NCBI RefSeq assembly: GCF_900115845.1
Contig: NZ_FOXX01000011.1
Location: 1-64,000, forward strand
Length of the DNA stretch: 64,000 bases
Direction: 5' to 3'
Source: Priestia endophytica DSM 13796
GTDB taxonomy: Bacteria; Bacillota; Bacilli; Bacillales; Bacillaceae_H
Position 1 is the first letter of the stretch. Each line of letters starts with the position of its first letter. The translations under genes and the position numbers were made by a program. The notes beneath the pieces were generated by a model, which searched no databases, was not told where the DNA came from, and saw nothing but the letters and a program-made list of their open reading frames with translations. This document shows, one piece after another, positions 41,351 through 52,873 of the stretch.

Positions 41351-42772
41351 ATGGATAAACAAGGGAAGCAACATTCATTTTTGCGCACAATTATCCTGAT
41401 CTCTACATTTGGTGGACTCCTTTTTGGATATGATACAGGGGTTATCAATGGAGCATTACCATACATGTCGAGAGCTGATCAGTTAAACCTTAACTCTTTT
41501 ACACAAGGTCTTGTAACAAGTGCTCTCCTCTTTGGAGCCGCATTTGGAGCTGTATTTGGTGGTAGATTATCAGATTATAATGGACGTCGTAAAACGATTT
41601 TATATCTAGCAGTATTATTTTTTGTCTCTACAATTGGGTGTGCTTTATCTCCAAACGCTATAATTATGGTTATTTTTCGTTTCTTGCTAGGACTTGCTGT
41701 AGGGGGAGCATCTGTAACAGTACCAACATATTTAGCTGAGATGTCTCCTGCTGAAAGTCGCGGGAAAATGGTTACTCAAAATGAATTGATGATTGTGACA
41801 GGACAACTTTTAGCTTTTACTTTTAATGCAGTTATCGGAAATGTGCTAGGAGAGCACCCACATGTTTGGCGCTATATGTTACCTATTGCTGCAATTCCGG
41901 CTCTTTTTCTATTCTTCGGTATGCTTAAAGTACCTGAGAGTCCACGTTGGCTCGTATCAAAAGGAAAGAAAGAAGATGCTTTGCAAGTTCTTCAGAAAAT
42001 ACGCGAAAAGAAACAAGCAAATTCTGAATTGCAAGAAATTGAGAACGCTTACGTTCAAGAATCAAAAATGGATAAAGCAACGTTTAAAGATTTAACAGTG
42101 CCATGGGTGCGCCGAGTAGTTTTTCTTGGAATTGGGATTGCTGTTGTGCAACAAATTACAGGCGTGAACTCGATTATGTATTACGGTACTAAAATTTTGC
42201 AAGATGCGGGTTTCCAAACCGAGGCAGCTCTTATTGGGAACATTGGAAATGGAATTGTATCTGTTGTAGCTACATTTGTAGGAATTTGGTTACTTGGCAA
42301 AGTAGGACGCAGGCCGATGCTTATAACTGGTCTAGCCGGTACAACAGTAACATTGTTACTTATTGCGATATTCTCTATTACACTCGAGGGTTCAGAAATT
42401 CTTCCATATATTGTTTTAGCATTAACAATTACGTTTCTTGCATTCCAGCAAGGAGCCATCTCTCCTGTAACATGGCTTATGCTTTCAGAAATATTTCCTT
42501 TAAGGTTAAGGGGATTAGGGATGGGCGTTACTGTATTTTGTTTGTGGGGAGTTAACTTCCTTGTCGGATTAACATTCCCAGTATTACTAGACAGTATTGG
42601 TTTATCTTCAACATTCTTTGTTTTTGTAGTTTTAGGAATAGGAGCCATAACGTTTGTTGCAAAATGTTTGCCAGAAACGAAAGGGCTTACACTTGAACAG
42701 TTAGAACAAAGCTTCCGTAGCTATAGCGGTGGAAGTTCCAAAGTCTTAAATAACAATAAAACAATCGGATAG
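41351..42772 (+). CDS. iolT: Inositol transporter IolT (MFS sugar:proton symporter)
   Basis: This 473-residue, twelve-helix sugar-porter protein follows B. subtilis IolT, the main myo-inositol importer, almost residue by residue: [33 protein letters not shown] (RxGRR motif), [60 protein letters not shown] and [13 protein letters not shown]. The two cre sites and the divergent AraC gene indicate glucose repression and specific induction. It is followed at 18 bp by iolI, so import and the first steps of conversion are co-expressed. D-chiro-inositol may also be carried. Confidence 0.92.
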   Translation: MDKQGKQHSFLRTIILISTFGGLLFGYDTGVINGALPYMSRADQLNLNSFTQGLVTSALLFGAAFGAVFGGRLSDYNGRRKTILYLAVLFFVSTIGCALSPNAIIMVIFRFLLGLAVGGASVTVPTYLAEMSPAESRGKMVTQNELMIVTGQLLAFTFNAVIGNVLGEHPHVWRYMLPIAAIPALFLFFGMLKVPESPRWLVSKGKKEDALQVLQKIREKKQANSELQEIENAYVQESKMDKATFKDLTVPWVRRVVFLGIGIAVVQQITGVNSIMYYGTKILQDAGFQTEAALIGNIGNGIVSVVATFVGIWLLGKVGRRPMLITGLAGTTVTLLLIAIFSITLEGSEILPYIVLALTITFLAFQQGAISPVTWLMLSEIFPLRLRGLGMGVTVFCLWGVNFLVGLTFPVLLDSIGLSSTFFVFVVLGIGAITFVAKCLPETKGLTLEQLEQSFRSYSGGSSKVLNNNKTIG

Positions 42773-42790
42773 GAAATGGAGAGGATTAAC

Positions 42791-43651
42791 ATGAAATTAT
42801 GTTTTAACGAAGCAACAACATTAGAAAATTCTAATCTTATGAAAGACTTAGAGTACTGCAATAAGCATGGATACGATTATATTGAAATTCGCACAATGGA
42901 TAAATTACCGGAATACTTGGAGAACCATTCAATCGATGATTTAGCAACCTTTTTTAAGACAAATCATATTAAACCATTAGCTCTTAATGCGTTAGTATTT
43001 TTCAATAATCGAACTGAAGAAGAGTATAAGAGGATTATTGAGGAATTTAAAGGTATGTTGGAAACAGCTCAAAAGATCGGTGCTCAGTACATTGTAGCTG
43101 TTCCATTAGTAACAGAACAAAAAATATTAAAAGATGAAATTAAAGATAGTTGTGTAAAAGTATTAAATGAACTATCAAAAATGGCTGAGCCATTTGGCGT
43201 TAAAATAGCAGTCGAATTTGTCGGTCATCCGCAATGTACAGTAAATACATTTGATCAAGCTTATGATATTGTGCAAACAGTTAATCGTGACAACGTAGGA
43301 TTAGTGTTTGATTGCTTTCACTTCCATGCAATGGGATCAAACTTAGAAGACTTCAGAAAAGCAGACATTAATAAAATCTTTATTGTTCACATTGATGATA
43401 CAGAAGATTTTCCTATTGGTTTCTTAACAGATGAAGATAGAGTTTGGCCTGGATTAGGGGCTATTGATTTAGATGGCATCTTCTCCATCTTAAAAGAGAA
43501 GGGCTATGATGATGCCGTATCTGTGGAATTATTCCGCCCTGAATATTATAAATTAGATGCTGAACAAGCAATTAAGACAGCAAAAGATACAACGATTAAG
43601 GCTGTCTCAAAACATTACAGTTATGAAGGAAAAGAATCATTTTCTTTATAG
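42791..43651 (+). CDS. iolI: Inosose isomerase IolI
   Basis: This 286-residue TIM-barrel xylose-isomerase-like protein is very close to B. subtilis IolI, which converts 2-keto-myo-inositol to 1-keto-D-chiro-inositol. Matching stretches include MKLCFNEATTLENSNL, HGYDYIEIRTMDKLPEYL, IKPLALNALVFFNNR, VAVPLVTEQKIL, VKIAVEFVGHPQCTVNTF and HIDDTEDFPIGFLTDEDRVW. The metal ligands E/D/H of the family lie in EFVGHPQ, FDCFHFHAMG and VELFRPE. The ATG follows GGAGAGG; an ATG five codons earlier sits on that site. Co-transcribed with iolT. Confidence 0.93.
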   Translation: MKLCFNEATTLENSNLMKDLEYCNKHGYDYIEIRTMDKLPEYLENHSIDDLATFFKTNHIKPLALNALVFFNNRTEEEYKRIIEEFKGMLETAQKIGAQYIVAVPLVTEQKILKDEIKDSCVKVLNELSKMAEPFGVKIAVEFVGHPQCTVNTFDQAYDIVQTVNRDNVGLVFDCFHFHAMGSNLEDFRKADINKIFIVHIDDTEDFPIGFLTDEDRVWPGLGAIDLDGIFSILKEKGYDDAVSVELFRPEYYKLDAEQAIKTAKDTTIKAVSKHYSYEGKESFSL

Positions 43652-43683
43652 GATAGAGAATCCGATTTCCCAACAACTTCAGG

Positions 43684-43714
43684 CTTAAAAGCTCCTGTTT
43701 CTGGAGCTTTTAAG
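43684..43714 (+). terminator. Hairpin between iolI and iolG
   Basis: CTTAAAAGCTCC and GGAGCTTTTAAG form a perfect 12-bp stem with a seven-base loop. There is no T-run after it, so it may act as an mRNA stabiliser or weak attenuator and not a full terminator. Confidence 0.55.
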
Positions 43715-43773
43715 AACCAAGAAATATATTTTTAGGATTTTTTAGAGGGTTTATTAAATAGCTATGAAACTAA

Positions 43774-44826
<1,053 letters not shown>

Positions 44827-44963
44827 TAGTAGGAAGTACAACTGCTACTATATTTAGAATAAATAAGCGTTTATAGCAAAATAGTTTGATAGTAAAAAAC
44901 ATGAATAAAGCCATAGTGTACATGAGTATGCTTTGAGCTTATAAGGGAAAGGGGAAATTTACA

Positions 44964-45827
44964 TTGCGTTTAGCTTATGATCCATCACATTATCGTGACA
45001 ATACAAATTTAAAAGATACGATTGATACGGTTGCAAGATTAGGATATGAATATGTAGAATTATCTCCACGTAAAGATTTTATTTGGTTTTATGAGTATCC
45101 AAAAGTGGACAAGGCGTTAATCAAAGATTTAAAACGCTATTGCAGTGATGCGGGTGTTAAAATCTCATCTGTTCTGCCTGTTCAACAATGGTCTTCTCCA
45201 AATGAGGAAGAGCGCCAAGCGGCGGTTCGGAACTGGAAGAGATGCATCGAAATCACATCTGAATTAGGTGTGGATCTAATGAACAGTGAATTTAGTGGAG
45301 ACAAAAGTCGTCCTGTTGAAAGTGAAGCTGCTTTTGTAAAATCAATGGAAGAACTTATGCCTGTTTTTGAAAGAGAAGGAATTAACTTAAATCTTCAATC
45401 TCATCCGAATGACTTTATTGAGTTAAATACAGAAGCTATTCGTATGATTCGAGCTTTAGATAAAGACTGGATTAAGCTTGTTTATTCTGTCCCTCATGCT
45501 TTCTTCTATGATGATGGTATTGGTGATGTTGAGCAACATCTTGATGAAGCAGGTGACTTGCTTGCACATGTTCTGATTGCCGATACTCTGAATCATAAAG
45601 CAGCATTTGGATTACGCTATATCGTCAATCCACCAGATGCAAATGTAACCATTCATCAGCATTTAAATCCTGGTGAAGGAGAAATCAATTTTGAGGCCTT
45701 ATATCGAAAACTAAGAGAAATGAAATTTGATGGAATTGTAACAAATGCCGTATTTGCTTACCCTGACCGTCCTGAATGGTCAAATGAACTTACGTTGAAA
45801 TCGATTAGAGAAGGATTACATATTTAA
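44964..45827 (+). CDS. iolH: IolH-like sugar phosphate isomerase/epimerase
   Basis: This 287-residue TIM-barrel protein is close to B. subtilis IolH, whose precise role in inositol breakdown is not settled. Matching pieces are [51 protein letters not shown] in sections, [63 protein letters not shown] and [19 protein letters not shown] start behind AAAGGGGAAA. It ends the inositol module, with a strong terminator after it. No iolA, B, C, D or E gene is in the window. Confidence 0.88.
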   Translation: MRLAYDPSHYRDNTNLKDTIDTVARLGYEYVELSPRKDFIWFYEYPKVDKALIKDLKRYCSDAGVKISSVLPVQQWSSPNEEERQAAVRNWKRCIEITSELGVDLMNSEFSGDKSRPVESEAAFVKSMEELMPVFEREGINLNLQSHPNDFIELNTEAIRMIRALDKDWIKLVYSVPHAFFYDDGIGDVEQHLDEAGDLLAHVLIADTLNHKAAFGLRYIVNPPDANVTIHQHLNPGEGEINFEALYRKLREMKFDGIVTNAVFAYPDRPEWSNELTLKSIREGLHI

Positions 45828-45883
45828 TTTCTTTTATGGGTAGTTTTTAAGTTTTAAATATGTAATAGTAAATTAGCAAAAGT

Positions 45884-45924
45884 AAAAAGGCACTTTCTCC
45901 TTACTAAGGAGAAAGTGCCTTTTT
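45884..45924 (+). terminator. Intrinsic terminator after iolH
   Basis: A perfect 17-bp stem (AAAAAGGCACTTTCTCC / GGAGAAAGTGCCTTTTT) with a seven-base loop. Confidence 0.92.
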
Positions 45925-45972
45925 GATTAAGAACGAACCGTATTTTGTTATCCAAAAGAAGAATGGAGTTTT

Positions 45973-46125
45973 ATGAAAAGATTTGAATTACTTAAAAATG
46001 TAGGATTAACCTTTATATCTTTATTTGATGTATTCAAAGAACATGGACGTTATTCTCAAGTAGTGAATAAAATTATCTTTTATTTATTACTATTAGCCAA
46101 TATAGGTGACAAATTGTATATATAG
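45973..46125 (+). CDS. Putative 50-residue protein
   Basis: An ATG four bases after GGAG opens a 50-codon frame reading MKRFELLKNVGLTFISLFDV, FKEHGRYSQVVNKIIFYLLL and LANIGDKLYI. It has an amphipathic N-terminus and a hydrophobic C-terminal third, and composition looks coding. It stands alone between terminator and the convergent DUF2935 gene. Not recognised. Confidence 0.45.
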   Translation: MKRFELLKNVGLTFISLFDVFKEHGRYSQVVNKIIFYLLLLANIGDKLYI

Positions 46126-46216
46126 TAGAATCAAAAAATTAGTCTTCTTAATATAGAGGCACTACATCTTGTAATAGCTGTTCTATATTGGACTTTGACT
46201 ACTCTGATAGAGAACT

Positions 46217-47014
46217 TCAACTATTTTGCTTTTTTAATTTTGCTTCAAACATATCAATAATATGTAGAAATCTTTCAGCTTCACGAAAAGTATGATCTGC
46301 TAGAAGTGGATGGATAATACTTTTAATTCTGCACTCTTCAATGAGCTCTCTCGCAGTTTTCTTGAAATCACGAAGAGAGGTTACGGAAACTCGGTTTTCA
46401 TCAAGAAATTGATCAAGAAGGGGAACGGTTTGGGACTGTGGTTTCATAGATTCTAAATCTTTGGCTTGAAAAACTAACTGATCAAAGTCATTACTGAAAT
46501 TTCTGGCCATATCTACTAGTTTTCTTTCTGAAGGATCAAGGAGATGGCCTATAAATTTGGCATGATCAGCCATAATTCTTAGAAAGAATACATTTTCTTT
46601 AATGATAGCATCAGCAAGAGGCTTTAATTTTCCTTCATTTAGCTCAATTAATCGTTTTCTAAAATAGTTAGCTTCTCTGCTAATATGATCAACTAAAAGA
46701 GGAAAGTTGTTTGCGCCTGGCATTTGACAATTTAAGATTAAACCTAAGATTTTTCTTTTAAAAGCAAATATTCCTGTTGCTGCTTGTTGAACTTCTGAAT
46801 TGAACCTTTTCATTTGTATAGGATCTATTTGATTCGTAAATGAATATGCTCTTTGTTCTATTTGTTCAAATAGATGATAAAATTGGTTTGCTTCTTGAAT
46901 TAATTGAGTATCTTCTGCTCTAAAACCTAACCTAAGAAATAAAGAATGCTCCTTCATGATTCTTGACCAAAAACGAATTTCATCTAAAGATTTCTCTACA
47001 AATCCATTAACCAT
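46217..47014 (-). CDS. DUF2935-family ferritin-like protein
   Basis: This 265-residue protein consists of two four-helix-bundle repeats. Each has paired His/Glu motifs (RIMKEHSLFLRLGF and DHISREANYFRKRL in the first half; ENVFFLRIMADHAKFIGHLL and DHTFREAERFLHI in the second), the arrangement expected of a bound metal centre. The family is restricted mainly to Bacilli and Clostridia; structures show a ferritin-like fold but activity is unknown. It may be spore-associated, which is inference from distribution. Single gene. Confidence 0.85.
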   Translation of the reverse strand: MVNGFVEKSLDEIRFWSRIMKEHSLFLRLGFRAEDTQLIQEANQFYHLFEQIEQRAYSFTNQIDPIQMKRFNSEVQQAATGIFAFKRKILGLILNCQMPGANNFPLLVDHISREANYFRKRLIELNEGKLKPLADAIIKENVFFLRIMADHAKFIGHLLDPSERKLVDMARNFSNDFDQLVFQAKDLESMKPQSQTVPLLDQFLDENRVSVTSLRDFKKTARELIEECRIKSIIHPLLADHTFREAERFLHIIDMFEAKLKKQNS

Positions 47015-47380
47015 CCTTATTCCCCCTAATACTGAAAATCAAATTCATTTTCATACTATTCAGGTTTGAGGGAAGATATACATGCCTTTCTCAAGGTGTT
47101 GAAAGATATTTTATTATTCTTATCTCATATTTAAAGGCCTTTTTTCCCTAGTTTATTTTTTTAGTGTATATGATAGATAGGTCATGAATATAGAAATCTT
47201 GATTTGAGGAAAATATGATGTCTTCATAATCTTCTTCTCTTATATCTATCAATTTCTAAAGGAAAGTCTCTCTTACAAAAAAACATATTAACTTTTCATT
47301 GGATCATCTATTTAGCACTTTATTCAAACAATAAACCTTTCTTTTGTATTAAATACATACTTCAACAATCTTTTTAACTT
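47015..47380. other. Intergenic region upstream of DUF2935 gene
   Basis: AT-rich DNA that must hold the DUF2935 promoter on the minus strand. No small gene, RNA or repeat was seen. Confidence 0.4.
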
Positions 47381-47422
47381 ACAATAACAAAAGGCCACTA
47401 ATTAGTGACCTTTCGTTATTGT
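47381..47422 (-). terminator. Hairpin terminator after gdhA
   Basis: The segment folds into one long stem around CACTAATTAGTG with two or three mismatches in about 19 bp. It lies 50 bp after the gdhA stop; the T-run is short. Confidence 0.65.
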
Positions 47423-47470
47423 ATAGTACTGTATCGTTTTTTGCTTATAATTATACATAGGTCGTATCTT

Positions 47471-48859
<1,389 letters not shown>

Positions 48860-48963
48860 TCAACCCCTAAATATTTTAAAATTGGGAAAATTTCTTTTCT
48901 TAAATGTGTTTTCATTCTATAATTTTATAATTAATAGTTTCAATACTAATTTCCGATGAAATC

Positions 48964-48980
48964 AATGCGTTAAACGCATT
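48964..48980. promoter_or_regulatory. 17-bp palindrome between gdhA and gltC-like gene
   Basis: AATGCGTT-A-AACGCATT is a perfect 8+8 inverted repeat located 18 bp before the LysR-type ATG and just upstream of its ribosome binding site. It may be a LysR operator, or an mRNA hairpin controlling translation of the regulator. LysR sites usually have a T-N11-A core; this one does not show it. Confidence 0.55.
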
Positions 48981-48998
48981 AAGATGGAGTGACTAACA

Positions 48999-49910
48999 AT
49001 GGAGACAAGGCAAATTCAATATTTCCTAGAGGTTGCAAAGAGGGAACATGTAACAGAAGCAGCAGATATCTTACATGTTGCTCAATCCTCTGTTAGCAGA
49101 CAAATTTTTAATTTAGAAAATGAATTAGGTGTCAAACTTTTTATACGTGAGGGAAGAAGGGTGAAGTTAACTCCTTTAGGTAAAATTTTTTTTGAACGGA
49201 TGAAACAGGTATGGAATATGATGGAGGATGCAAAGAGAGAAGTAGAAGAACATTTAAATCCTGAAAGAGGAATCGTTCGAATTGCGTTCCCAATTAGTAT
49301 GGCTGCTCATACATTACCATCGATCATTTCTTCTTTTCGCACTCGGTACCCAGAAGCTAAATTTCAAATGAGTAATGCCCTTTATTATGATCTAATAGAT
49401 GGTGTTATAACTGGTGAATTTAATTTGGCCATGATTGCACCAATGCCTGACCAGGAAAAAGAGAAGAAAATTAAAGGGGCTACTTTATTCACAGAAAATA
49501 TAGTTGCTCTCATTCCTATTCATCATCCGTTATCTGATCGAAAGTCAATTAGATTAAGGGAGTTAAAAGATGACCCATTCTGTGTCCTTCCTGAAGAGTT
49601 TATATTTCGCAAACAAGTTGTTGAAGGATGTAATGATGCAGGATTTTCACCACAAATTGCATTTGAAGGGAAAGATATTGATGCATTAAAAGGATTAGTC
49701 TCTGCAGGGCTAGGTGTAGCATTAATGCCAGAGATGACACTGATAGATAATACACCTCGGTCTACCGTTATGATTCCAATATCAGATGCGAATCTCACGA
49801 GAACAGTCGGCGTTATTTACCCAACACAACGCAAACTACTGCCAACTGAATCTTTGTTTTATGATTTTCTGCTTGAAACTTACGAAAGGTTAAATGAGTT
49901 TAGAGAGTAA
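48999..49910 (+). CDS. gltC: GltC-like LysR-family transcriptional regulator
   Basis: The 303-residue LysR protein has an N-terminal winged helix (METRQIQYFLEVAKREHVTE, LHVAQSSVSRQIFNLENELG, FIREGRRVKLTPLGK) and a two-lobed effector domain (about 90-300). Along its whole length it follows B. subtilis GltC, which activates gltAB and responds to 2-oxoglutarate and glutamate; shared segments include PERGIVRIAFP, ALIPIHHPL, EGKDIDALKGLVSAGLGVALMPE and RTVGVIYPTQR. Here it is divergent from gdhA instead of gltAB, so it probably controls NADP-glutamate dehydrogenase. The symbol reflects similarity only. Confidence 0.82.
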   Translation: METRQIQYFLEVAKREHVTEAADILHVAQSSVSRQIFNLENELGVKLFIREGRRVKLTPLGKIFFERMKQVWNMMEDAKREVEEHLNPERGIVRIAFPISMAAHTLPSIISSFRTRYPEAKFQMSNALYYDLIDGVITGEFNLAMIAPMPDQEKEKKIKGATLFTENIVALIPIHHPLSDRKSIRLRELKDDPFCVLPEEFIFRKQVVEGCNDAGFSPQIAFEGKDIDALKGLVSAGLGVALMPEMTLIDNTPRSTVMIPISDANLTRTVGVIYPTQRKLLPTESLFYDFLLETYERLNEFRE

Positions 49911-50154
49911 AGAAAGAGAATTATTCCTAGATCTAGTTTTTTATTTTTAGATATACACAACGTGTCCTTTTCATGTACCTAATATAAAAGTTCAAAAAAA
50001 TTAAGATGGTGCAGATTGCTTGGCTCACAAAGAATCTGGACCTTTTTTCTTGGACAGGCTTCTTCTTTATGAAATATTTGTGAACATATGATGAAAACAG
50101 TTGTTAAAGAAAAGGTTAAATCATATGATTGATATCAAACCATAACGTGACAGT

Positions 50155-50565
50155 TTGGGGGGTGTCTCAATTGGGGCTGAGAAACTAAAAATCGGTGAGC
50201 TTGCTAAGCTAACAGGGCTCACAAAGAGAACCATTGATTATTATACAAATATGGGTTTGTTAGAAGCAGAACGTTCTCCTTCTAATTATCGTTTCTATGA
50301 TCGCTCATGTATTGAGAAAATCGAATACATTGAAAAATGTAAAAAGAGAAATCAGACTTTAGAAGAGATAAAAAAATCTCTTCAAGAGAAAGAAGCCGAG
50401 GAAATCGATATATTAGAACTGAGATTGAAAATGAAAGGTTTAGAAAAAGAACTAAACCAAGTGTTGGATCAAAAAGGTGATAAAGATGCTCGAGACTTGT
50501 TGAAAAAAGGGTTATCTAAAGAAAGTTTTTCTTTGATTCAATCACTCTTGTTATTGCTACATTAA
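50155..50565 (+). CDS. MerR-family transcriptional regulator
   Basis: The protein has the MerR helix-turn-helix and wing (KLKIGELAKLTGLTKRTIDY, YTNMGLLEAERSPSNYRFYD) and a C-terminal coiled-coil (residues 60-110). It has no conserved metal-binding cysteines in the effector end. The start is a problem: the TTG at 50155 gives 136 residues but has no ribosome binding site. A GGGGGGTG is spaced five bases before an ATT at 50170 (GAEKLKIGEL), and no other in-frame ATG/GTG/TTG exists before the HTH. An ATT start is possible. The YugP gene follows 22 bp downstream, so it may regulate itself, YugP and the CorC-type gene. Confidence 0.85.
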   Translation: MGGVSIGAEKLKIGELAKLTGLTKRTIDYYTNMGLLEAERSPSNYRFYDRSCIEKIEYIEKCKKRNQTLEEIKKSLQEKEAEEIDILELRLKMKGLEKELNQVLDQKGDKDARDLLKKGLSKESFSLIQSLLLLLH

Positions 50566-50587
50566 AAGATAGAGGGGATACATTTAA

Positions 50588-51274
50588 ATGCTTTTCCATC
50601 CTATGGATATTTTTATTTTTATTGCATTGGGCATCTCGATTTGGGCTCAATTTAGAGTGAAAGGTAATTTTAATAAATGGGCTGAAGTATCAACTAAGAC
50701 AAGAATGTCAGGTGCAGAAGTGGCACGTAAAATTTTAGATGATAATGGATTACATGATGTTTCAATAGAAGTTGTACCTGGAAAGCTATCTGATCATTAT
50801 GATCCAATGAATCGAGTAATCAGATTATCAGAAGAAGTATATTACGGATGTTCTATTGCGTCTGTTTCTGTAGCTTCTCACGAAGTAGGGCACGCTATTC
50901 AACATCAACAGTCATACAAGGCTCTTGTAGTAAGACATAAGATTTTTCCGCTAGCAAACTTAGCTTCAGGTATCGCTCCATTTATGTTTTTAGGAGGAAT
51001 GCTTTTACAGCAGCTTTCGTTAATCGGAGTAGGAATTTTATTCTTCTCTGCTGCAGTAGCATTTCAATTGATTACATTGCCCGTCGAATTTGATGCGAGT
51101 AAAAGAGCAAGAAACTTAATGTTAAGTCAAGGAATTCTTTATAGTGATGAAGAACGTGGAGTAAAGAAAGTATTGAATGCAGCAGCTCTTACATATGTTG
51201 CTGCAACATTAATGGCGGTTTTTGAATTGGCGAAATTTGTAATGATTTTTTTCCAAGGTCAAGAAGAAGAATAA
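50588..51274 (+). CDS. yugP: YugP-type membrane zinc metallopeptidase
   Basis: This 228-residue membrane protease of the Zn_peptidase_2 family has an N-terminal membrane helix, then a cytoplasmic or membrane-proximal catalytic part with SVASHEVGHAIQHQ (zinc ligands H98 and H102, catalytic E99), two to three further helices (FPLANLASGIAPFMFLGGML, LIGVGILFFSAAVAFQLITL) and LPVEFDASKRA carrying the third ligand. It resembles B. subtilis YugP, whose substrate is unknown. It lies between the MerR and CorC-type genes in one direction with short gaps, probably an operon. Confidence 0.9.
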   Translation: MLFHPMDIFIFIALGISIWAQFRVKGNFNKWAEVSTKTRMSGAEVARKILDDNGLHDVSIEVVPGKLSDHYDPMNRVIRLSEEVYYGCSIASVSVASHEVGHAIQHQQSYKALVVRHKIFPLANLASGIAPFMFLGGMLLQQLSLIGVGILFFSAAVAFQLITLPVEFDASKRARNLMLSQGILYSDEERGVKKVLNAAALTYVAATLMAVFELAKFVMIFFQGQEEE

Positions 51275-51283
51275 CAATTATTT

Positions 51284-51321
51284 AGGAGGTGTAAACCTTA
51301 CATTCGTAAGGTTTTAATTTG
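51284..51321 (+). promoter_or_regulatory. Ribosome binding site joined to its start codon by a hairpin
   Basis: AGGAGGTG (51284-51291) lies about 29 bases before the only usable start, a TTG at 51319, which is too far for normal initiation. Between them AAACCTTAC (51293-51301) and GTAAGGTTT (51306-51314) form a perfect 9-bp stem with loop ATTC. Folding removes 22 bases and leaves an effective spacing of about 7. An in-frame TAA at 51307 rules out any start further upstream. Confidence 0.65.
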
Positions 51322-52614
51322 GATAACATTACTGTTAATTTTATACTCGTTGCTATTTTAATTGGACTTACAGCATTTTTCGTAGCAACAGAATTTGCAA
51401 TCGTTAAAGTCAGGACGTCGAAAATTGATCAGCTTGTTGCTGAAGGGAAAAGGGGAGCCATTGCGGCTAAGAAAGTTACGACTCACCTTGATGAATACCT
51501 TTCAGCCTGTCAGTTAGGAATTACTGTTACAGCAATGGGGCTAGGTTGGTTAGGAGAACCAACCATTGAACGTGTATTGCATCCTTTATTTGAAGCATTA
51601 AATCTTAATGAAGCTACAACTACAATTCTATCTTTTGGTATTGCTTTTGCTCTTATGACCTATCTCCACGTTGTTATTGGAGAACTAGCTCCTAAGACAG
51701 TCGCAATTCAAAAAGCAGAGTTGATTACGTTAACTCTTGCCAAACCAATTATCTTGTTCTACCGCATCATGTTCCCATTTATTTGGTTACTAAATGGATC
51801 AGCACGAGTAATTGTTGGATTGTTTGGTTTAAAACCAGCTTCTGAACATGAAATGGCTCACTCTGAAGAAGAACTGCGCTTATTGCTTTCAGAAAGCTAT
51901 AAAAGTGGTGAAATCAATAAAAATGAATTGAAATATGTAAATAATATTTTTGAATTTGATGAGAGAATTGCTAAAGAAATTATGGTTCCTAGAACAGAGA
52001 TGGTTACATTATCGATTGATGATTCTCTTAAAGAGACAATGGAGACTTTAAAAGTAGAAAAATTCACTCGTTATCCGATTGTAAATGGAGATAAAGACAA
52101 TATCGTAGGCGTTATTAACATTAAAGAAGTATTAACGTCTACACTATGTGAAGATAATGAAAAAGCAAATCTTAGCGACTTTATTAATCCCGTCATTCAA
52201 GTGATTGAGACAATTCCTATTCATGCATTAATGATTAAGATGCAGAAAGAACGTATGCATATGGCTATTCTTATTGATGAATATGGCGGTACTTCGGGAT
52301 TAGTAACAATTGAAGATATTGTCGAAGAAATCGTCGGAGAAATTAGAGATGAATTTGATGAAGAAGAAATACCTGAAGTACGAAAAATAGCAGATGATCA
52401 CTATATTCTGAATTCCAAAGTTCTGATTAGTGATGTAAACAATTTACTGAATCTAAACTTAGAATACGATGAAGTTGATACAATTGGAGGATGGTTCCTT
52501 ACACAAAACTTTGAAGCTGAAAAAGGTGCCGAAATTCAATTTGAAGGATATACGTTTAAAATTCGAGAAGTTGAAGGTCATCACATCTCTTTTGTAGATG
52601 TATTTAAAAGCTAA
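51319..52614 (+). CDS. CorC/CNNM-type hemolysin-family membrane protein
   Basis: This 431-residue protein has an N-terminal DUF21 domain with three to four membrane helices ([59 protein letters not shown]), a linker ([19 protein letters not shown]), two CBS domains (about 205-335; [36 protein letters not shown]) and a C-terminal CorC_HlyC domain (about 345-430; [24 protein letters not shown]). Relatives such as YhdP, YqhB and YrkA of B. subtilis and MpfA of Staphylococcus take part in magnesium export or resistance. Its initiation region contains the hairpin spacer. Last gene of the MerR-yugP unit. Confidence 0.9.
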   Translation: MDNITVNFILVAILIGLTAFFVATEFAIVKVRTSKIDQLVAEGKRGAIAAKKVTTHLDEYLSACQLGITVTAMGLGWLGEPTIERVLHPLFEALNLNEATTTILSFGIAFALMTYLHVVIGELAPKTVAIQKAELITLTLAKPIILFYRIMFPFIWLLNGSARVIVGLFGLKPASEHEMAHSEEELRLLLSESYKSGEINKNELKYVNNIFEFDERIAKEIMVPRTEMVTLSIDDSLKETMETLKVEKFTRYPIVNGDKDNIVGVINIKEVLTSTLCEDNEKANLSDFINPVIQVIETIPIHALMIKMQKERMHMAILIDEYGGTSGLVTIEDIVEEIVGEIRDEFDEEEIPEVRKIADDHYILNSKVLISDVNNLLNLNLEYDEVDTIGGWFLTQNFEAEKGAEIQFEGYTFKIREVEGHHISFVDVFKS

Positions 52615-52623
52615 ATAGAAAAG

Positions 52624-52659
52624 AAAAAGAGAACTATGACAAGATAGTTCTCTTTTTTT
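52624..52659. terminator. Bidirectional intrinsic terminator
   Basis: AAAAAGAGAACTAT and ATAGTTCTCTTTTT form a perfect 14-bp stem with a six-base loop, flanked by A- and T-runs. It serves the CorC-type gene and also the minus-strand remnant that ends at 52658. Confidence 0.9.
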
Positions 52660-52873
52660 AAGCTTTCTCACTTATATTTTCTTCAATGGAATGATTCAGT
52701 TTTCTCGCAAGAGCTGTAAAAAAGCGATTACTACGTTCTTTTTCCAATGGATTACAAAAAACGTAGTAATCAACTTTGCTTGTATAGCGGAACAGCTTGC
52801 TTAATGAATAAAGAAAGACAATAGAGAAGAAAATTGCAAAGTTTATTCTAAAAAAGTAACTTGGATTACTTTT
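52658..52873 (-). pseudogene. Probable 3' remnant of a minus-strand gene
   Basis: A 71-codon stop-to-stop frame reads YFFRINFAIFFSIVFLYSLS, then KLFRYTSKVDYYVFCNPLEK and ERSNRFFTALARKLNHSI to a stop directly at the bidirectional terminator. Composition and the terminator suggest a once-real protein, but no ATG, GTG or TTG occurs before residue 43 and no ribosome binding site is seen, so it looks like a gene that lost its 5' end. An overlapping 15-codon frame from an ATG at about 52891 may be the displaced start. Not recognised. Confidence 0.35.

Noticed and set aside
42181-42648. A 155-codon minus-strand frame opposite iolT
   Set aside because: It is antisense to a transporter gene matching IolT along its whole length, and is low-complexity.
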